Part shown: in pieces, positions 50,907-61,265 of the stretch
Numbering within the stretch: the first letter of the stretch is position 1
Layout of the letters: each line of letters starts with the position of its first letter
Origin: Xanthomonas floridensis
GTDB lineage: Bacteria; Pseudomonadota; Gammaproteobacteria; Xanthomonadales; Xanthomonadaceae
Assembly (NCBI RefSeq): GCF_001642575.1
Contig: NZ_LXNG01000003.1
Location: 87,895 to 151,894, forward strand
Direction: 5' to 3'
Length of the DNA: 64,000 nucleotides
Notes under the pieces: model-generated
Told to the model about the DNA's origin: nothing
What the model saw: the letters and a program-made list of their open reading frames with translations, nothing else
Database searches by the model: none
Made by a program: the position numbers and the translations under genes

Positions 50907-52475
50907 TCAGCGCGCCGAGTTGCGCGCCTGTGCCTGATAGGCGATGAAGCCGATGGCCGGCAGCGCGCGCGAGAACAGCCAGCCCTGTGCCAGGTCCACG
51001 CCATGTGCGCGCAGGTAATCCAGCTGTTCCTGGCGTTCGACCCCTTCGGCGATGGTGCGCAGCTGCAGCGTCTTGGCCATCTCGATGATGTGTGCAGTGA
51101 CCGAGCTGGTGGCCGAGTGCGTGCCGATGGTGTCCACGAACGATTTGTCGATCTTCAAGGCATCCAGCGGCAGGCCTTGCAGATACTGCAGGCTGGAATA
51201 GCCGGTGCCGAAGTCGTCGATGGATACGGTATGGCCGGCGCCACGCAAGTGGGTAATGGTGGTGCGCGCGGCATCGATGTCCATCAGGCTGCGTTCGGTC
51301 GCCTCCACCCAGACCTGCCCGCTGTCCACGCCGGTACCCCGCAGCGCGTCGGCCAGCACCGACTGCACGCGGCCGCTCTTGATGTCCTCGGCCGAGACGT
51401 TGATGGCCACATGCAGCGACGGTTCGGCGGCCAGGGTGGGGCCGAGGTCGCGGATGACTTCGGCCACCACCAGATCGGTGATCGGCAGGATCAGGCCGCT
51501 TTCTTCGGCCAGCGGGATGAAGGCGTCCGGCGGCACCAGCACGCCATCGGGCTGCTGCCAGCGCACCAGTGCCTCGGCGCCGACGCAGCGGCCGCTGTCG
51601 AGGGCGATGATCGGTTGGTAATGCACGACGAATTCGCCGCGCTGCACCGCGATCTCCAGCCGCGCCAGCGGCGACAAGCGTCGCCGCGAGACCCACAGCA
51701 CCAGGGCGACCAGCAGCACGGCCAGCGCAATGCCGACCGGCACCACCTGCAGCCGCGCGGCGGCCAGCGGCCCGCGCAGATAGGCGACCGGTTCGGTGAC
51801 CACCGCGGCCCAGTCGCCCCGGCGTCCCCGGCCGGACAGCACCTGCGCGGGCGTCTGCCCGGGCGTGTGGGCAGCATCGTCGGCGCGCGGCGCCACCAGC
51901 AACTGTTCGGCTGCGGTGCCGGTGCTGCTGAGTAATTGCCCGTCGGGAGTGCCGATCGCCAGCTGCAGGCCGGGCGGGATATTGATGTCGGCCAGCGTGT
52001 TCGGGTTGATCAGGACGTTGTAGTTGTCCAGCTGCAGCGCCATCAGTGGATGTTGCGGGTTGGCCAGCGGCAGCAGTCGCGTGGTGACCGCAATGCCGCG
52101 CTTGACCACGAAATCCGGGCGGCTCTGCGCAATGCTGGCAGGCAACAGTCCCCATGAGGTGCAGCGCAACCGCCCCTGCCGGAAGTGCCCCAGCTCGACG
52201 ATGTAATGGCTGGTCAGCACCAATGCGCGCATCTGCGCCAGGTGGGCGGGCGAGCAGGGCGTCAGCCGGGAGGCGGCCATGCTCAGCAAGGCGCCATGCG
52301 CCTCGTCGAAGGCGGTTTCGGTACGCCGGATCGACAGCGCCGCCAGCTGGCTGAGCCTGCCTTCCTCACGCGACAGCGCCAGCCGCCAGGCCAGGTAGTA
52401 CGACAGACCGATCGGGAGCGTTGCGCACACCACCACCAGCAGCACGGTCAGGCTAATGATGCGTTGGCGCTTCAC
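50907..52475 (-). CDS. CSS-motif EAL cyclic-di-GMP phosphodiesterase
   Basis: 522 residues. Membrane helix (~8-28), periplasmic CSS-motif domain (30-240) with a Cys in TPCSPAHL and a second in RLRCTSWG, second membrane helix (~243-260), then an EAL domain: GAEALVRWQ, NVSAEDIKSG, EATERSLMD, IDDFGTGYSSL, KIDKSFV, EGVERQEQ. All catalytic Glu and Asp are present, so it should hydrolyse c-di-GMP to pGpG. The periplasmic Cys pair, as in E. coli PdeB/PdeC-type proteins, suggests redox control. Stand-alone. Confidence 0.93.
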   Translation of the reverse strand: MKRQRIISLTVLLVVVCATLPIGLSYYLAWRLALSREEGRLSQLAALSIRRTETAFDEAHGALLSMAASRLTPCSPAHLAQMRALVLTSHYIVELGHFRQGRLRCTSWGLLPASIAQSRPDFVVKRGIAVTTRLLPLANPQHPLMALQLDNYNVLINPNTLADINIPPGLQLAIGTPDGQLLSSTGTAAEQLLVAPRADDAAHTPGQTPAQVLSGRGRRGDWAAVVTEPVAYLRGPLAAARLQVVPVGIALAVLLVALVLWVSRRRLSPLARLEIAVQRGEFVVHYQPIIALDSGRCVGAEALVRWQQPDGVLVPPDAFIPLAEESGLILPITDLVVAEVIRDLGPTLAAEPSLHVAINVSAEDIKSGRVQSVLADALRGTGVDSGQVWVEATERSLMDIDAARTTITHLRGAGHTVSIDDFGTGYSSLQYLQGLPLDALKIDKSFVDTIGTHSATSSVTAHIIEMAKTLQLRTIAEGVERQEQLDYLRAHGVDLAQGWLFSRALPAIGFIAYQAQARNSAR

Positions 52476-52858
52476 GTCACCACCCGCATCGGCATGAGGG
52501 CCAGATCACGCGTGCAGCCCGACATGAGGTGGACGCTGCGGCAGCATCCAGGCGTGCGCCACGGCCGCATCGCCGCGCCAACGGACGCGCCGCAACGGCG
52601 TGATGTAGACCACAGGTGGGGACGGATGAGGCTGCACGTCGCGAATGTACGACACACGCGTGCATTGCGCGCGTCCGCAGAGCGAAGTGGATGTGATTTT
52701 CTGCCGAGCGGGTCCAATGCGCAGTGCGAACTGCCGCGCTGCGGGGGATTCACGCGCCTGCACGCAGGGGCGCGCTACGGTCGTTACGTCTGCGCTCGCC
52801 ATGCGGGCCGCAGGGCCAGCCGGTCCGCGGCAAGGCGCTCTTACCGGAGGATTCATCC
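52476..52858. other. Divergent intergenic region, nothing recognised
   Basis: About 380 bp between the EAL gene and the small plus-strand gene. No repeat or clear promoter pair seen. Confidence 0.4.
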
Positions 52859-53035
52859 ATGACAACCCAGAAAGAACGTGTCGGCGGCACTGATGCAGTG
52901 CCGATCTTCAAGATGCAGGAAACCACGCGCGACGGCGAACTGATCAAGTACGTGGTCGGCGACACCGGCGTTGCGTTCGACAGCCTGGAAGGCGCGCAGG
53001 CCGCCGCCAAGGATCTGGGCACGCTCAACGGCTAA
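52859..53035 (+). CDS. Small hypothetical protein, 58 residues
   Basis: Starts MTTQKERVGGTDAVPIF with a CGGAGG site 9 bp upstream; the rest (KMQETTRDGELIKYVVGDTG, FDSLEGAQAAAKDLG) looks like a small beta-beta-alpha fold. No signal, no Cys. Family not recognised. Good coding bias and ribosome site argue it is real. No operon partner. Confidence 0.75.
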   Translation: MTTQKERVGGTDAVPIFKMQETTRDGELIKYVVGDTGVAFDSLEGAQAAAKDLGTLNG

Positions 53036-53704
53036 CTGGCCTTGGCCAGGTTGCGGGTCGCTGCTGGAAGCGCGTTGCGGGTAGCGACTCGCAGGTCTGG
53101 CGCTGCTGTCGGGTTGATCGGATGATCGCTGCAGTTGGATTCGTTGCAGCGATGCGTGCAGCGTGCGTTTTATCCAGCGCATCGTCACGCATGGCCGATA
53201 CGGAGCAGGAGATGGCGTTGCCCGATGGCGGCCGACGCTTGCGTGTCTTGGTGCACCCACGTCTGAACGTTGCGGAGCATCGAGCGAGGCCCAGGGACGC
53301 TGCCTTTGCGGTTTCCACTTGTTGCGAAATGGTGGCAGCGAGCTTGGTGTAGTGCCTTAGGCGTGCAGCGCTGCGGCGGCGGATGCGTCTTCACCGAGCC
53401 GGTGGCTGCCCCACTACCAGAGGGTGATGCGTTGCATGTTGCTGGCGGACCCGAAGCGCGTGCGCCCTGGCAGTCATCCGGTCACCGGGGGAGCGTGCGA
53501 CACCAGTACGGCGCCTGGCGACTCACCCCTTGATTACTAAGGGTGGGTCTACCAGCTCCAGATCCCTCGCCAACGCCATATCCCTCACTGGCTCGAGATC
53601 AAAGGCCGCTGGGCGTACTGGAGAAGAACGCCGGACCGGCAGGCGCCATGCCCGTTTGGTCGGCGGGCTCCTCGCCTGCGCCGGGCATCGGCAATGCCGC
53701 CGGC
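53036..53704. other. Intergenic region, nothing recognised
   Basis: About 670 bp between the small gene and the lipocalin gene. Frames on both strands stay open only through composition. No repeat family member or RNA gene seen. Confidence 0.45.
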
Positions 53705-54214
53705 TCAGGGCAAGGGCTGCTCGGTCAACCGCCCGGTGTGTGGGGTGTGGATCAACAGCGCCAGATCGAAGCCCTGCTCGCGTGCGTGCGCCAGGTACGC
53801 CTGGGCGATGTTTTCGTCCAGCTGCGGCAGCCGCGCCAGTAACCACAGGTAGTTGCGGTCGGGGCTGCCGACCAGGGCAGCGGTGTAGTCGGCGTCGATG
53901 CGTATCACCCAATAGTCGCCCTTGGTGAAGGGAATCCAGCGAAGCCCTTCGGGCAGGAAGGTCACCTCCAGACGGCCATGGGTGTCGTCGATGGGACGCG
54001 CCTGGCCGATGGCTTCCTCCAGCTCACCGTCCACGGTCAGGCAGCGGTTCTGCACGCGCACCGTGCCGTCGTCTTGCAGCGCGTAATGCGCCGACACGTC
54101 GGTACAGTCCGCATCCTCGAAACGGATCGGCAGCCGGGCGATCTCGTACCAGGTACCCAGATAGCGGTTCAGATCCAGCGACGGGACGGTGGATAACTCG
54201 GGGAGTCGGCTCAT
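53705..54214 (-). CDS. Lipocalin family protein, Blc-like
   Basis: 169 residues. Lipocalin motif 1 is LNRYLGTWYEIARLP (GxW), then TVRVQNRCLTVDGE, the calyx strands VTFLPEGLRWIPF and DYWVIRIDADYTAALVG, and the last signature YLWLLARLP. Binds small hydrophobic ligands such as lysophospholipids. Unlike E. coli Blc it has no lipoprotein signal; the start at ATG 54214 with GAGG upstream gives a cytosolic form. An upstream in-frame extension to 54421 has no signal sequence either. Confidence 0.9.
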   Translation of the reverse strand: MSRLPELSTVPSLDLNRYLGTWYEIARLPIRFEDADCTDVSAHYALQDDGTVRVQNRCLTVDGELEEAIGQARPIDDTHGRLEVTFLPEGLRWIPFTKGDYWVIRIDADYTAALVGSPDRNYLWLLARLPQLDENIAQAYLAHAREQGFDLALLIHTPHTGRLTEQPLP

Positions 54215-54703
54215 GCCAGCCTCGGTGCAAAGGGGAGGCTGACGTTTTACGTGCAGCGCCATGAAATGGATGTTGCGGCGCGGCGCTTGGCACGGCGATG
54301 CGGCGTGAAATGAGCCGCACGGCACGCCGCGGCGCGTGAGGCTTAGGACCTGGGGCGGTGCGCACATCGGAGGTGACGTGCAGGCCGTTGTCCCTCGCAA
54401 CGCAAGCCTGCGTTGCGGCAAACGCGCACTGTGTCCTTGCAGGCGCGCGGCAATGCACCGCGACTGGCGCAGGCCCGGCGCGCCAGGTTGCGGCGGCGGG
54501 TGGCACGTTCGAGCGCGTCAGCCATCTGGCCAATCCGGTCGCGTGGCCTTTTCCATGGACAAGACCACGGCGCTTTGCAGCGGGGGCCGAGGCTGCGGCC
54601 ATGATCGACGCACTGTCCGCACTACACGCACTACACGCACTACATGCCCATGTTCGAAGCAGCCGAGCAGCGCGGCGCCCTGAGCGCGGCGGCCACCTTG
54701 GCA
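54215..54703. other. Intergenic region with short tandem repeat
   Basis: About 490 bp between lipocalin and comM. Contains three 9-bp units GCACTACAC/T at 54619-54645. Nothing else seen. Confidence 0.5.
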
Positions 54704-56248
54704 TTATGTGGCGCGGTTACCACCGGATGACGCCGCGCTGGCGGTGCCGAGTGCGCGATCCAGCTTGCGGTAGCCGATCGCTTCGGTGAGATGACCGGTG
54801 GCAATCGCCGCACTGTCGTCCAGGTCGGCGATGGTGCGCGCCACGCGCAGGATGCGGTGCATCGAACGTGCGGACAGTTGCAAGTGCTCGATCGCACGCT
54901 CCAGCAGCACCTGGTCGTCGCCTTGCAGCCGGCAGTGGCGGTCGGTGTCGGGCTGATCGAGCTGTGCGTTTGGAAGGGCGCCACGCGCGAGCTGCCGCTG
55001 CCGCGCGGCGACTACGCGGGCACGCACACTGGCGCTGTCCTCACCGGGGTTGCCGCTACGCAGCGCCTGCGCCGGCAGCCGCGGCACTTCGACATGCAGG
55101 TCGATGCGGTCCAGCAGCGGCCCGGAAATGCGGCTGCGGTAGCGGCGGATGCTGTCGCTGCTGCAGCGGCAACGCCCGCTGCCATCGCCCGCCCAACCGC
55201 ACGGGCAGGGGTTCATGGCTGCGACCAACTGGAAGCGTGCCGGAAAATCCACGCTGCGCGCCGCACGCGAGATCGTGACCAGGCCCGATTCCAGCGGCTC
55301 GCGCAGCACTTCCAGGGTCTGCCGTTGCCACTCGGGCAGTTCGTCCAGGAACAGCACGCCGTTGTGCGCCAGCGAAATCTCGCCGGGGCGCGGATGCGTG
55401 CCGCCGCCGACCAGGGCAACCGCACTGGCGGTGTGGTGCGGGGATCGGTAGGGCCGCTGGCGCCAGCGGGCCAGATCCAGCCCACGGCCGCTGACCGAGG
55501 TGATGGCAGCCGTTTCCAGTGCTTCGGCTTCGCTGGCGTCCGGCAGCAGGCCGGGCAGGCGCGAGGCCAGCAAGGTCTTGCCGCATCCAGGGCTGCCGAC
55601 CAGCAGCAGGTGGTGCCCTCCGGCGGCGGCGATCTCCAGCGCGCGGCGCGCATGCGGTTGCCCGCGCACGTCGGCCATATCCGGTAGCGCACGTGCGCCG
55701 AGCGTGGCGACTGCCAGTTCGGCGGCAGGTGCCGGCTGGGTGCCATTGAGGGCGGCGCAGACTTCCAGCAGGGTCCGCGCAGTAAAGGCCTGGACATGCC
55801 CGGCGATGGCTGCCTCGGCGCCATTGGTCAGCGGCACGATCAACCGTCGCCCCGCCTGTGCGGCGGCCAGGGCGGCCGGCAGCACGCCGTCGACGCCACG
55901 CAGCTCGCCGGTCAACGCCAGCTCGCCGAGAAACTCATAGTCGGCCAGTGCCTGCCGGTCGATCTGCCCGCTGGCGGCCAGGATGCCAAGTGCGATCGGC
56001 AGGTCGAAGCGGCCGCCTTCCTTGGGCAGATCCGCAGGCGCCAGGTTGATGGTGATGCGCCGGGCCGGAAATTCGAACTGCGCGCAGAGCAACGCCGCAC
56101 GTACGCGCTCGCGCGACTCGCGCACCGCCGCTTCGGGCAGGCCCACGATCTGGGTGGAGGGAAGACCGCCGGACAGATGCACCTCCACCCGAACCTCAGG
56201 CGAGTGCACCCCCACGCGGGCACGGCTGTGCACCAGCGCCAGACTCAT
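54704..56248 (-). CDS. comM: YifB/ComM family Mg chelatase-like AAA+ ATPase
   Basis: 514 residues. N-terminal Lon-like domain ([31 protein letters not shown]), then AAA+ core with Walker [12 protein letters not shown], Walker [12 protein letters not shown], and a zinc-like [15 protein letters not shown] insert, and C-terminal [19 protein letters not shown]. ComM is a hexameric helicase that helps branch migration of incoming DNA in natural transformation. Full length for the family. 15 bp after ubiK, so probably co-transcribed. Confidence 0.95.
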   Translation of the reverse strand: MSLALVHSRARVGVHSPEVRVEVHLSGGLPSTQIVGLPEAAVRESRERVRAALLCAQFEFPARRITINLAPADLPKEGGRFDLPIALGILAASGQIDRQALADYEFLGELALTGELRGVDGVLPAALAAAQAGRRLIVPLTNGAEAAIAGHVQAFTARTLLEVCAALNGTQPAPAAELAVATLGARALPDMADVRGQPHARRALEIAAAGGHHLLLVGSPGCGKTLLASRLPGLLPDASEAEALETAAITSVSGRGLDLARWRQRPYRSPHHTASAVALVGGGTHPRPGEISLAHNGVLFLDELPEWQRQTLEVLREPLESGLVTISRAARSVDFPARFQLVAAMNPCPCGWAGDGSGRCRCSSDSIRRYRSRISGPLLDRIDLHVEVPRLPAQALRSGNPGEDSASVRARVVAARQRQLARGALPNAQLDQPDTDRHCRLQGDDQVLLERAIEHLQLSARSMHRILRVARTIADLDDSAAIATGHLTEAIGYRKLDRALGTASAASSGGNRAT

Positions 56249-56263
56249 GGTGGAAGGCTCGGG

Positions 56264-56548
56264 TCAGGGGGTGTCGGAACCGGGCGCCGCACTGGGCGGC
56301 GTACCGGTTGTGCGTGCTTCCAGGGCGGCCACCGCCTGCTCCAGCGCGTCGAGTTTTTCGCGCGTGCGCAGCAGCACGGCGCGCTGCACGTCGAACTCCT
56401 CGCGGGTGACCAGGTCCAGCTTGCCCAGGCCGGCCTGCAGGGCGCCCTTGAAGGTGCTCTGCAGCTCTTCGCGCGATTGGCGCAGGCCTGGCGGCACCAG
56501 GTCACTGAGGCGGCGGGCGAGGTCGTCGAGCTGATTGAAATCGATCAT
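56264..56548 (-). CDS. ubiK: Ubiquinone biosynthesis accessory factor UbiK (YqiC/BMFP)
   Basis: 94 residues: N-terminal amphipathic helix IDFNQLDDLARRLSDLVP, then LQSTFKGALQAGLGKLDLVT and the coiled coil EEFDVQRAVLLRTREKLDAL. This is the BMFP pattern; it forms trimers and assists ubiquinone hydroxylases with UbiJ. The tail (TTGTPPSAAP) is disordered. Immediately upstream of comM. Confidence 0.93.
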   Translation of the reverse strand: MIDFNQLDDLARRLSDLVPPGLRQSREELQSTFKGALQAGLGKLDLVTREEFDVQRAVLLRTREKLDALEQAVAALEARTTGTPPSAAPGSDTP

Positions 56549-56667
56549 GGTGGTCTCCGCAGGTCCGTAGGAAGCCTAGTGCAGGCCGGGACACGCGGGA
56601 CATCGGCAAGGCAGTCGGCAGGCGGTAAGGATAGTCCCATTCGGCTGTGGGCCGAGGTGAGGGCGGC

Positions 56668-56813
56668 TAGGAGCAGTTACCAGACTGCTGTGCAGCCGCC
56701 AGTCGGGCGCGGCCGGTGAGCACAATCGGCATGTACCACTCGTGCACTCCGGTACCTGCGCGCCGTCCGCACTAACCTGACGACTGCTCGCTACGGTTTG
56801 TTAGCCGCTCTAA
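56668..56813 (+). repeat. ~140 bp palindromic (MITE-like) repeat
   Basis: Same orientation as 47398-47540. Right half is well kept (CTGACGACTGCTCGCTACGG, TTTGTTAGCCGCTCT), centre CGGCATGTACCACTCGTGCA conserved; left end diverged (GGAGCAGTTACCAGAC). It lies between the divergent ubiK and P-II genes, about 65 bp before the P-II start, so it may affect that promoter. Confidence 0.88.
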
Positions 56814-57218
<405 letters not shown>

Positions 57219-57878
57219 GGTCGGTGACGCGCGGTCGCGTCAGCCCGGTGCGTTGCAGTGTGCCGTTGTCTCATGCGCGCTTGTGTGCAACGTGGCGCCG
57301 CTGCCGTGCATGACGGGTTGACCGAGCGCAGCGGGGCTGTCGCGCGGGTTTGCTGTCCTTCGGCCTGTGTCGCGCCGCATGCGGTGCGCATTGCCAGAGA
57401 CGTAGGAAGCGCCACATGCGGTGATGCCGACGCGGCCGTGGATCTGAGAGAGGAGTAATGCAGAACGTGCCGCGGCGCTGGTAGGAAGTACCTGCAGCAT
57501 GCGCGGCTTGCCGGCAACGTCGCGCTTCCAGCATGCAGCGAAGGTGACTTCACCCGGCTGCATCGGATGCCTGGGCCATGAACTTCTTGGTGCAGCTGTG
57601 CTGGTCGCGGTAAGACAGCATGCGCGTTGTGCCGGACGCCGCCTGTCTGGCGAACGGCGCCGTGTCTGCCGCTGGCATGCTGCGCGTCGCGAGGCGCTGC
57701 CCTCTCGGAGCCATGCTGGCCATGCTCCGATGGTGGCCGGTGCACCCGCCGGCCCAGGACACATTGGCGGTGACCGAGTGCATGCGAGCAGCGCGCGGCT
57801 GCTTTCAAGGTATGGCGGGAACGACAACGGCTGTCGCCGCTCATGGCAAGTCCACCTCTGAAAGTCACTGCCGCCCTG

Positions 57879-58054
57879 ATGCCCCAGTGCCCCAGTGCCC
57901 TGGTGCCCAGTGCCCCTAGTGCCCAATGCCCAATGCCCAATGCCCAATGCCCAGTGCCCAATGCCCAGTGCCCCAGTGCCCCAGTGCCCCAGTGCCCCAG
58001 TGCCCCAGTGCGCAGTGCCCCAGTGCCCAGTGCCCAGTGCCCAGTGCCCAGTGC
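57879..58054. repeat. Minisatellite of ~23 units, CAGTGCC(C)/CAATGCC(C)
   Basis: About 175 bp of head-to-tail 7- and 8-bp units with one G/A variation. Mixed unit length gives shifting frames, so no repeated peptide is encoded. Confidence 0.92.
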
Positions 58055-58210
58055 ATGTCCGACGTACTGATCCCGTAGAGCGCCAGCATGGCGTCGCGTC
58101 GTGCATCGCGCGTGTGCTGGACGCTTCGCCTCTTGGGATGCCTGGGATGCCGGCGATACGCACCCCAACGCTCGCTGGCTCGCGATACAGAAAGATCGCA
58201 CCCCTTGCTC

Positions 58211-58227
58211 ATACCATTTCAATACCG
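58211..58227 (+). promoter_or_regulatory. 17-bp motif, first copy, upstream of GH84 gene
   Basis: ATACCATTTCAATACCG; differs by one base from the copy at 58358-58374. Contains two direct half-sites (ATACC). Candidate regulator site. Confidence 0.5.
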
Positions 58228-58357
58228 CAAGCCCATGTGCCGCATGGAGCTGCGCGTTTCCTCTTCATCCATTGCAATCTGGTTCTGCCGGATCATAAAA
58301 CGGACTCAACCTCTCCAAGCTTGTCGGCGCGGCATGACTTGCCTACTCTAGGCGTTA

Positions 58358-58374
58358 ATACCATTCCAATACCG
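58358..58374 (+). promoter_or_regulatory. 17-bp motif, second copy, next to GH84 start
   Basis: ATACCATTCCAATACCG, ending 9 bp before the GH84 ATG and overlapping its ribosome site, so a protein bound here would block expression. Compare with the 58211 copy 147 bp upstream. Confidence 0.5.
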
Positions 58375-58383
58375 GAGTTCGAC

Positions 58384-60339
58384 ATGCAGCAAGGCAACAG
58401 GCAGACGGGCATGCGCCTGCTTTCGGTATTGGTGGCATTGGGCCTGGCAGTACCGGCAATGGCTGAGCCGGTCACCCAGCCAGCCATTTTCCCCACGCCG
58501 GTGTCGATCGACCTGGACGGCGAGACGATCACGCTGGGGGATTCGGTGGTGCTGGTGGTCGCGCCGGGCGCGGACCCGGCCGCAGTTGCGCTGGTGCGCC
58601 GCGTGCTCGGCTCGGCGGGTGTCGGCAAGATCGCCACCGCCTCGCGTCTGCCGGCCAGCTTCGACCGCCCGCACGTGGTGGTCGGTACCGGCGAGGCTGC
58701 GGTGGTGCGCGATGCGCTCGCACGCAGCAAGGCCACCCAGGACACCCATGCCGAAGGCTATACATTGACCAGCGCGGCGCTTGGCAGCGGCCTGATCACC
58801 CTGGCTGGCCACGACGGCGATGGCCTGTTCCATGCGGCGCAGACGCTGCGCCAGCTGGTCGAGCGGCCGGCCATTCCGACGCTGACGATCCAGGATTACC
58901 CGGCCATGCCGATCCGCGGCACGATCGAAGGCTTTTACGGCGCACCGTGGTCGATGAGCGACCGCAGCAAGCACATCGATTTCCTGGCGCGCACCAAGGC
59001 CAATACCTATATCTACAGTCCCAAGGACGATCCGTACGCGCGCGACCGCTGGCGCGAGCCCTACCCGAAGGCGACCTTGAAGGCGCTGGGCCAGCTGGCC
59101 GCTACCGCCAAGCGCAACCACGTCGATTTCGTCTACGCAATCTCGCCGGGCCCCACGGTGTGCTTTTCCGACCCGGCCGACGCCAAGGCGTTGCTGCGCA
59201 AGTTCGATGCGTTCCGCGTGCTGGGCGTGCGCAGCTTCTACGTGGCGCTGGACGACATCGAATACACCAAGTGGAACTGCGAGCGCGACAAGACCACCTT
59301 CGGTGCGTCCGGCGCGCAGGCGGCAGGCATTGCGCAGTCGCATCTGCTCAACCTGGTGCAGGCCGATCTGGTCGCCCGCCACGACGCTTCCTCGGAACTG
59401 ATCATGGTGCCGACCGAATATTTCGACGCCAAGGAGAGCCCATACAAGGAGGCGCTGCGCAAGCACCTGGATCCGAAGATCGTGGTGCAGTGGACCGGTA
59501 CCGACGTGGTGCCGCCGGCCATTTCCATCCCCGATGCGCGCGCGGCCACCAAGGCGTTCGGCCGCAAGACGCTGCTGTGGGACAACTACCCCGTCAACGA
59601 TTTCGAAACCTCGGCCGGGCGCTTGTTGATGGCACCGTATGCGCGACGCGAGGCCGGGCTGTCGGCCGAGCTGTCCGGTATCGTGTCCAACCCAATGAAC
59701 CAGGAAGTGCCCAGCCGCGTGGCGGTGATGGGGCTGACTGCGTTTGCCTGGAACGACAAAGGCTATGACGCGCAGCGCACCTGGCATGCGGCGGCGCGCG
59801 ATCTGGCCGGCGGCGACGCGCGTGTCACTGCCGCATTGCTGACCTTCTTCGATACCCAGCACCTGGCGCCCACCTTCGGTAGCCAGCCGTGGCAGGAACA
59901 GGCGCCACGCCTGAAGGCCGTGCTCGACCAGGTGCGCGAGGCCATCGCGCTGGGCGATGCCACGGCGCGCAGCCAGGCGATTGCAACGTTGGCGCGCACG
60001 GCCGATGACATCGCCGCCGCCCCGCAACTCATCCGCGACGGCGTGGCCGACAAGGGCTTTGCCGAACAATCACGCCCCTGGCTGGAGGCGATGGAGCGTT
60101 GGGGGCGCGCGCTGCAGAAGACCGCAGCCGGTCTGGATGCCGCCAATCGCGGTGACGCGCAGGCGTCAGTTGCGTTCGCCGATGCCGGGCGGATCGCCAC
60201 CGAAGCCGCAGCGATCCCCTCGATTCCCGGCGCCACGCGTTTCGGCGGGCCGGTCAAGATCGCTGACGGTGTGTTGGATCGGTTCGTGGCCGAAGCGCCG
60301 CACCTGATCGCCTATCGCGCGCCAGCGACGACGCCGTAG
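58384..60339 (+). CDS. GH84 family beta-N-acetylglucosaminidase, exported
   Basis: 651 residues. Signal peptide (LLSVLVALGLAVPAMA), N-terminal Glyco_hydro_20b-like domain (~30-160), then the GH84 barrel: RGTIEGFYGAPWS, FLARTKANTYIYSPKDD, YAISPGP, and the catalytic Asp pair in VALDDIEYTKW; the helical C-terminus follows. Related to bacterial hyaluronidase/O-GlcNAcase enzymes that cleave terminal GlcNAc. Periplasmic or secreted; likely part of GlcNAc scavenging. ATG 58384 follows GGAG. Twin motifs upstream suggest specific regulation. Confidence 0.93.
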   Translation: MQQGNRQTGMRLLSVLVALGLAVPAMAEPVTQPAIFPTPVSIDLDGETITLGDSVVLVVAPGADPAAVALVRRVLGSAGVGKIATASRLPASFDRPHVVVGTGEAAVVRDALARSKATQDTHAEGYTLTSAALGSGLITLAGHDGDGLFHAAQTLRQLVERPAIPTLTIQDYPAMPIRGTIEGFYGAPWSMSDRSKHIDFLARTKANTYIYSPKDDPYARDRWREPYPKATLKALGQLAATAKRNHVDFVYAISPGPTVCFSDPADAKALLRKFDAFRVLGVRSFYVALDDIEYTKWNCERDKTTFGASGAQAAGIAQSHLLNLVQADLVARHDASSELIMVPTEYFDAKESPYKEALRKHLDPKIVVQWTGTDVVPPAISIPDARAATKAFGRKTLLWDNYPVNDFETSAGRLLMAPYARREAGLSAELSGIVSNPMNQEVPSRVAVMGLTAFAWNDKGYDAQRTWHAAARDLAGGDARVTAALLTFFDTQHLAPTFGSQPWQEQAPRLKAVLDQVREAIALGDATARSQAIATLARTADDIAAAPQLIRDGVADKGFAEQSRPWLEAMERWGRALQKTAAGLDAANRGDAQASVAFADAGRIATEAAAIPSIPGATRFGGPVKIADGVLDRFVAEAPHLIAYRAPATTP

Positions 60340-60578
60340 CGGCATGCTGCGTTGATGGAATGCCGGTGCCTGCTCTCTGGCAGGCACCGGTGATCCTGAT
60401 GCATCGCGCTTGAGGCGGTCGCACGCTGCTGCCATTCGCTGCCGATGCCACATGCCCGGCCTGGCGCGGCGCTGCGTGCTGTTTCATCCCTGCTGGGCGC
60501 GATGCCTGCCGGGCGTTGCTCGTCCCATGAAAGATCGCCTGGCCATGTCGCCGGCGCCTCTTGCATGCATCGCGCAGA

Positions 60579-61265
60579 TCAGTGGCGCGAATCCGCCTGA
60601 TCCGCCGGCTGTGCCTCACGCTTGAGATGGCGATACAGCCGCTTCCAGCCACCGCGAATACCGCGCACCCAGCCCGGCTCGGCGCTGCGCGCGGCCTCGT
60701 CGGCGGTGGGTGCGATACCGGCCAGGCGCTGGCGCATCTTGTGGAAGTTGGCCACGTCGCTGCGTTGCAGCTGGCGTGCCAACGTGCCACGCCGCAGCCA
60801 GCGCGGGAAGCGCCAGGCCGAGGTGAAATCGATCAACACCGGCACCCCGGCACTGACCACCACGTTGGTGCCATGCAGATCGTTATGGGTGATGCCGAAG
60901 GCATGCAGGCGACGCAGCGCCTGCTGCAACTGCTGGAATACTTCCTGGCCCACCACCGCACTGGCGCTGAGCGTGTCGCCGGGGATGAACTCCATGCCTA
61001 GTGCCAGGCCACCCAAGGTGCCGAGCAGGGCCGGAGCATGCCGCCAGCCGTGCAAGCGGCGCAGCATGCGCGCCTCGTGGCGGACCATCAGCCGTGCGAC
61101 CGGTGCCAGCAGCGTGCGGCGATACCGGCCGTAGTCCTTGACCACGGCCAGCTGCCCATCCAGATGGGTGCGGTAGACGTCGGGCTCCAGCAGCCGTGTG
61201 CCCTGTTTGAGCAGAACGGGAGTGACGACCTGCAGGCTGGACACATCCAGCGGTTGGTAATGCAT
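60579..61265 (-). CDS. RIO/Kdo-kinase-like small kinase
   Basis: 228 residues. A kinase fold with ATP Lys in LAVVKDYGRYR, Glu in RHEARML, catalytic loop THNDLHGTNVVV and metal Asp in LIDFTSAWRFPRW (in place of DFG). Similar to KdkA/InaA/WaaP-like lipopolysaccharide kinases and RIO kinases, which lack the usual large lobe details. Could phosphorylate an LPS sugar at the inner membrane face or a small molecule; not decidable. Start ATG 61265. Stand-alone. Confidence 0.82.
   Translation of the reverse strand: MHYQPLDVSSLQVVTPVLLKQGTRLLEPDVYRTHLDGQLAVVKDYGRYRRTLLAPVARLMVRHEARMLRRLHGWRHAPALLGTLGGLALGMEFIPGDTLSASAVVGQEVFQQLQQALRRLHAFGITHNDLHGTNVVVSAGVPVLIDFTSAWRFPRWLRRGTLARQLQRSDVANFHKMRQRLAGIAPTADEAARSAEPGWVRGIRGGWKRLYRHLKREAQPADQADSRH

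Larger units (their letters stand above)
57219..58383. other. Long intergenic region with a minisatellite
   Basis: About 1.2 kb without a convincing gene. It holds the array at 57879-58054 and two copies of a 17-bp motif (58211, 58358). On the minus strand, 57550-57783 ends with a protein-like stretch (LSYRDQHSCTKKFMAQ) that could be a gene remnant; unrecognised and without ribosome site. Confidence 0.5.

Noticed and set aside
57879..58054. CRISPR-like array
   Set aside because: Units are 7-8 bp with no spacers; it is a minisatellite.
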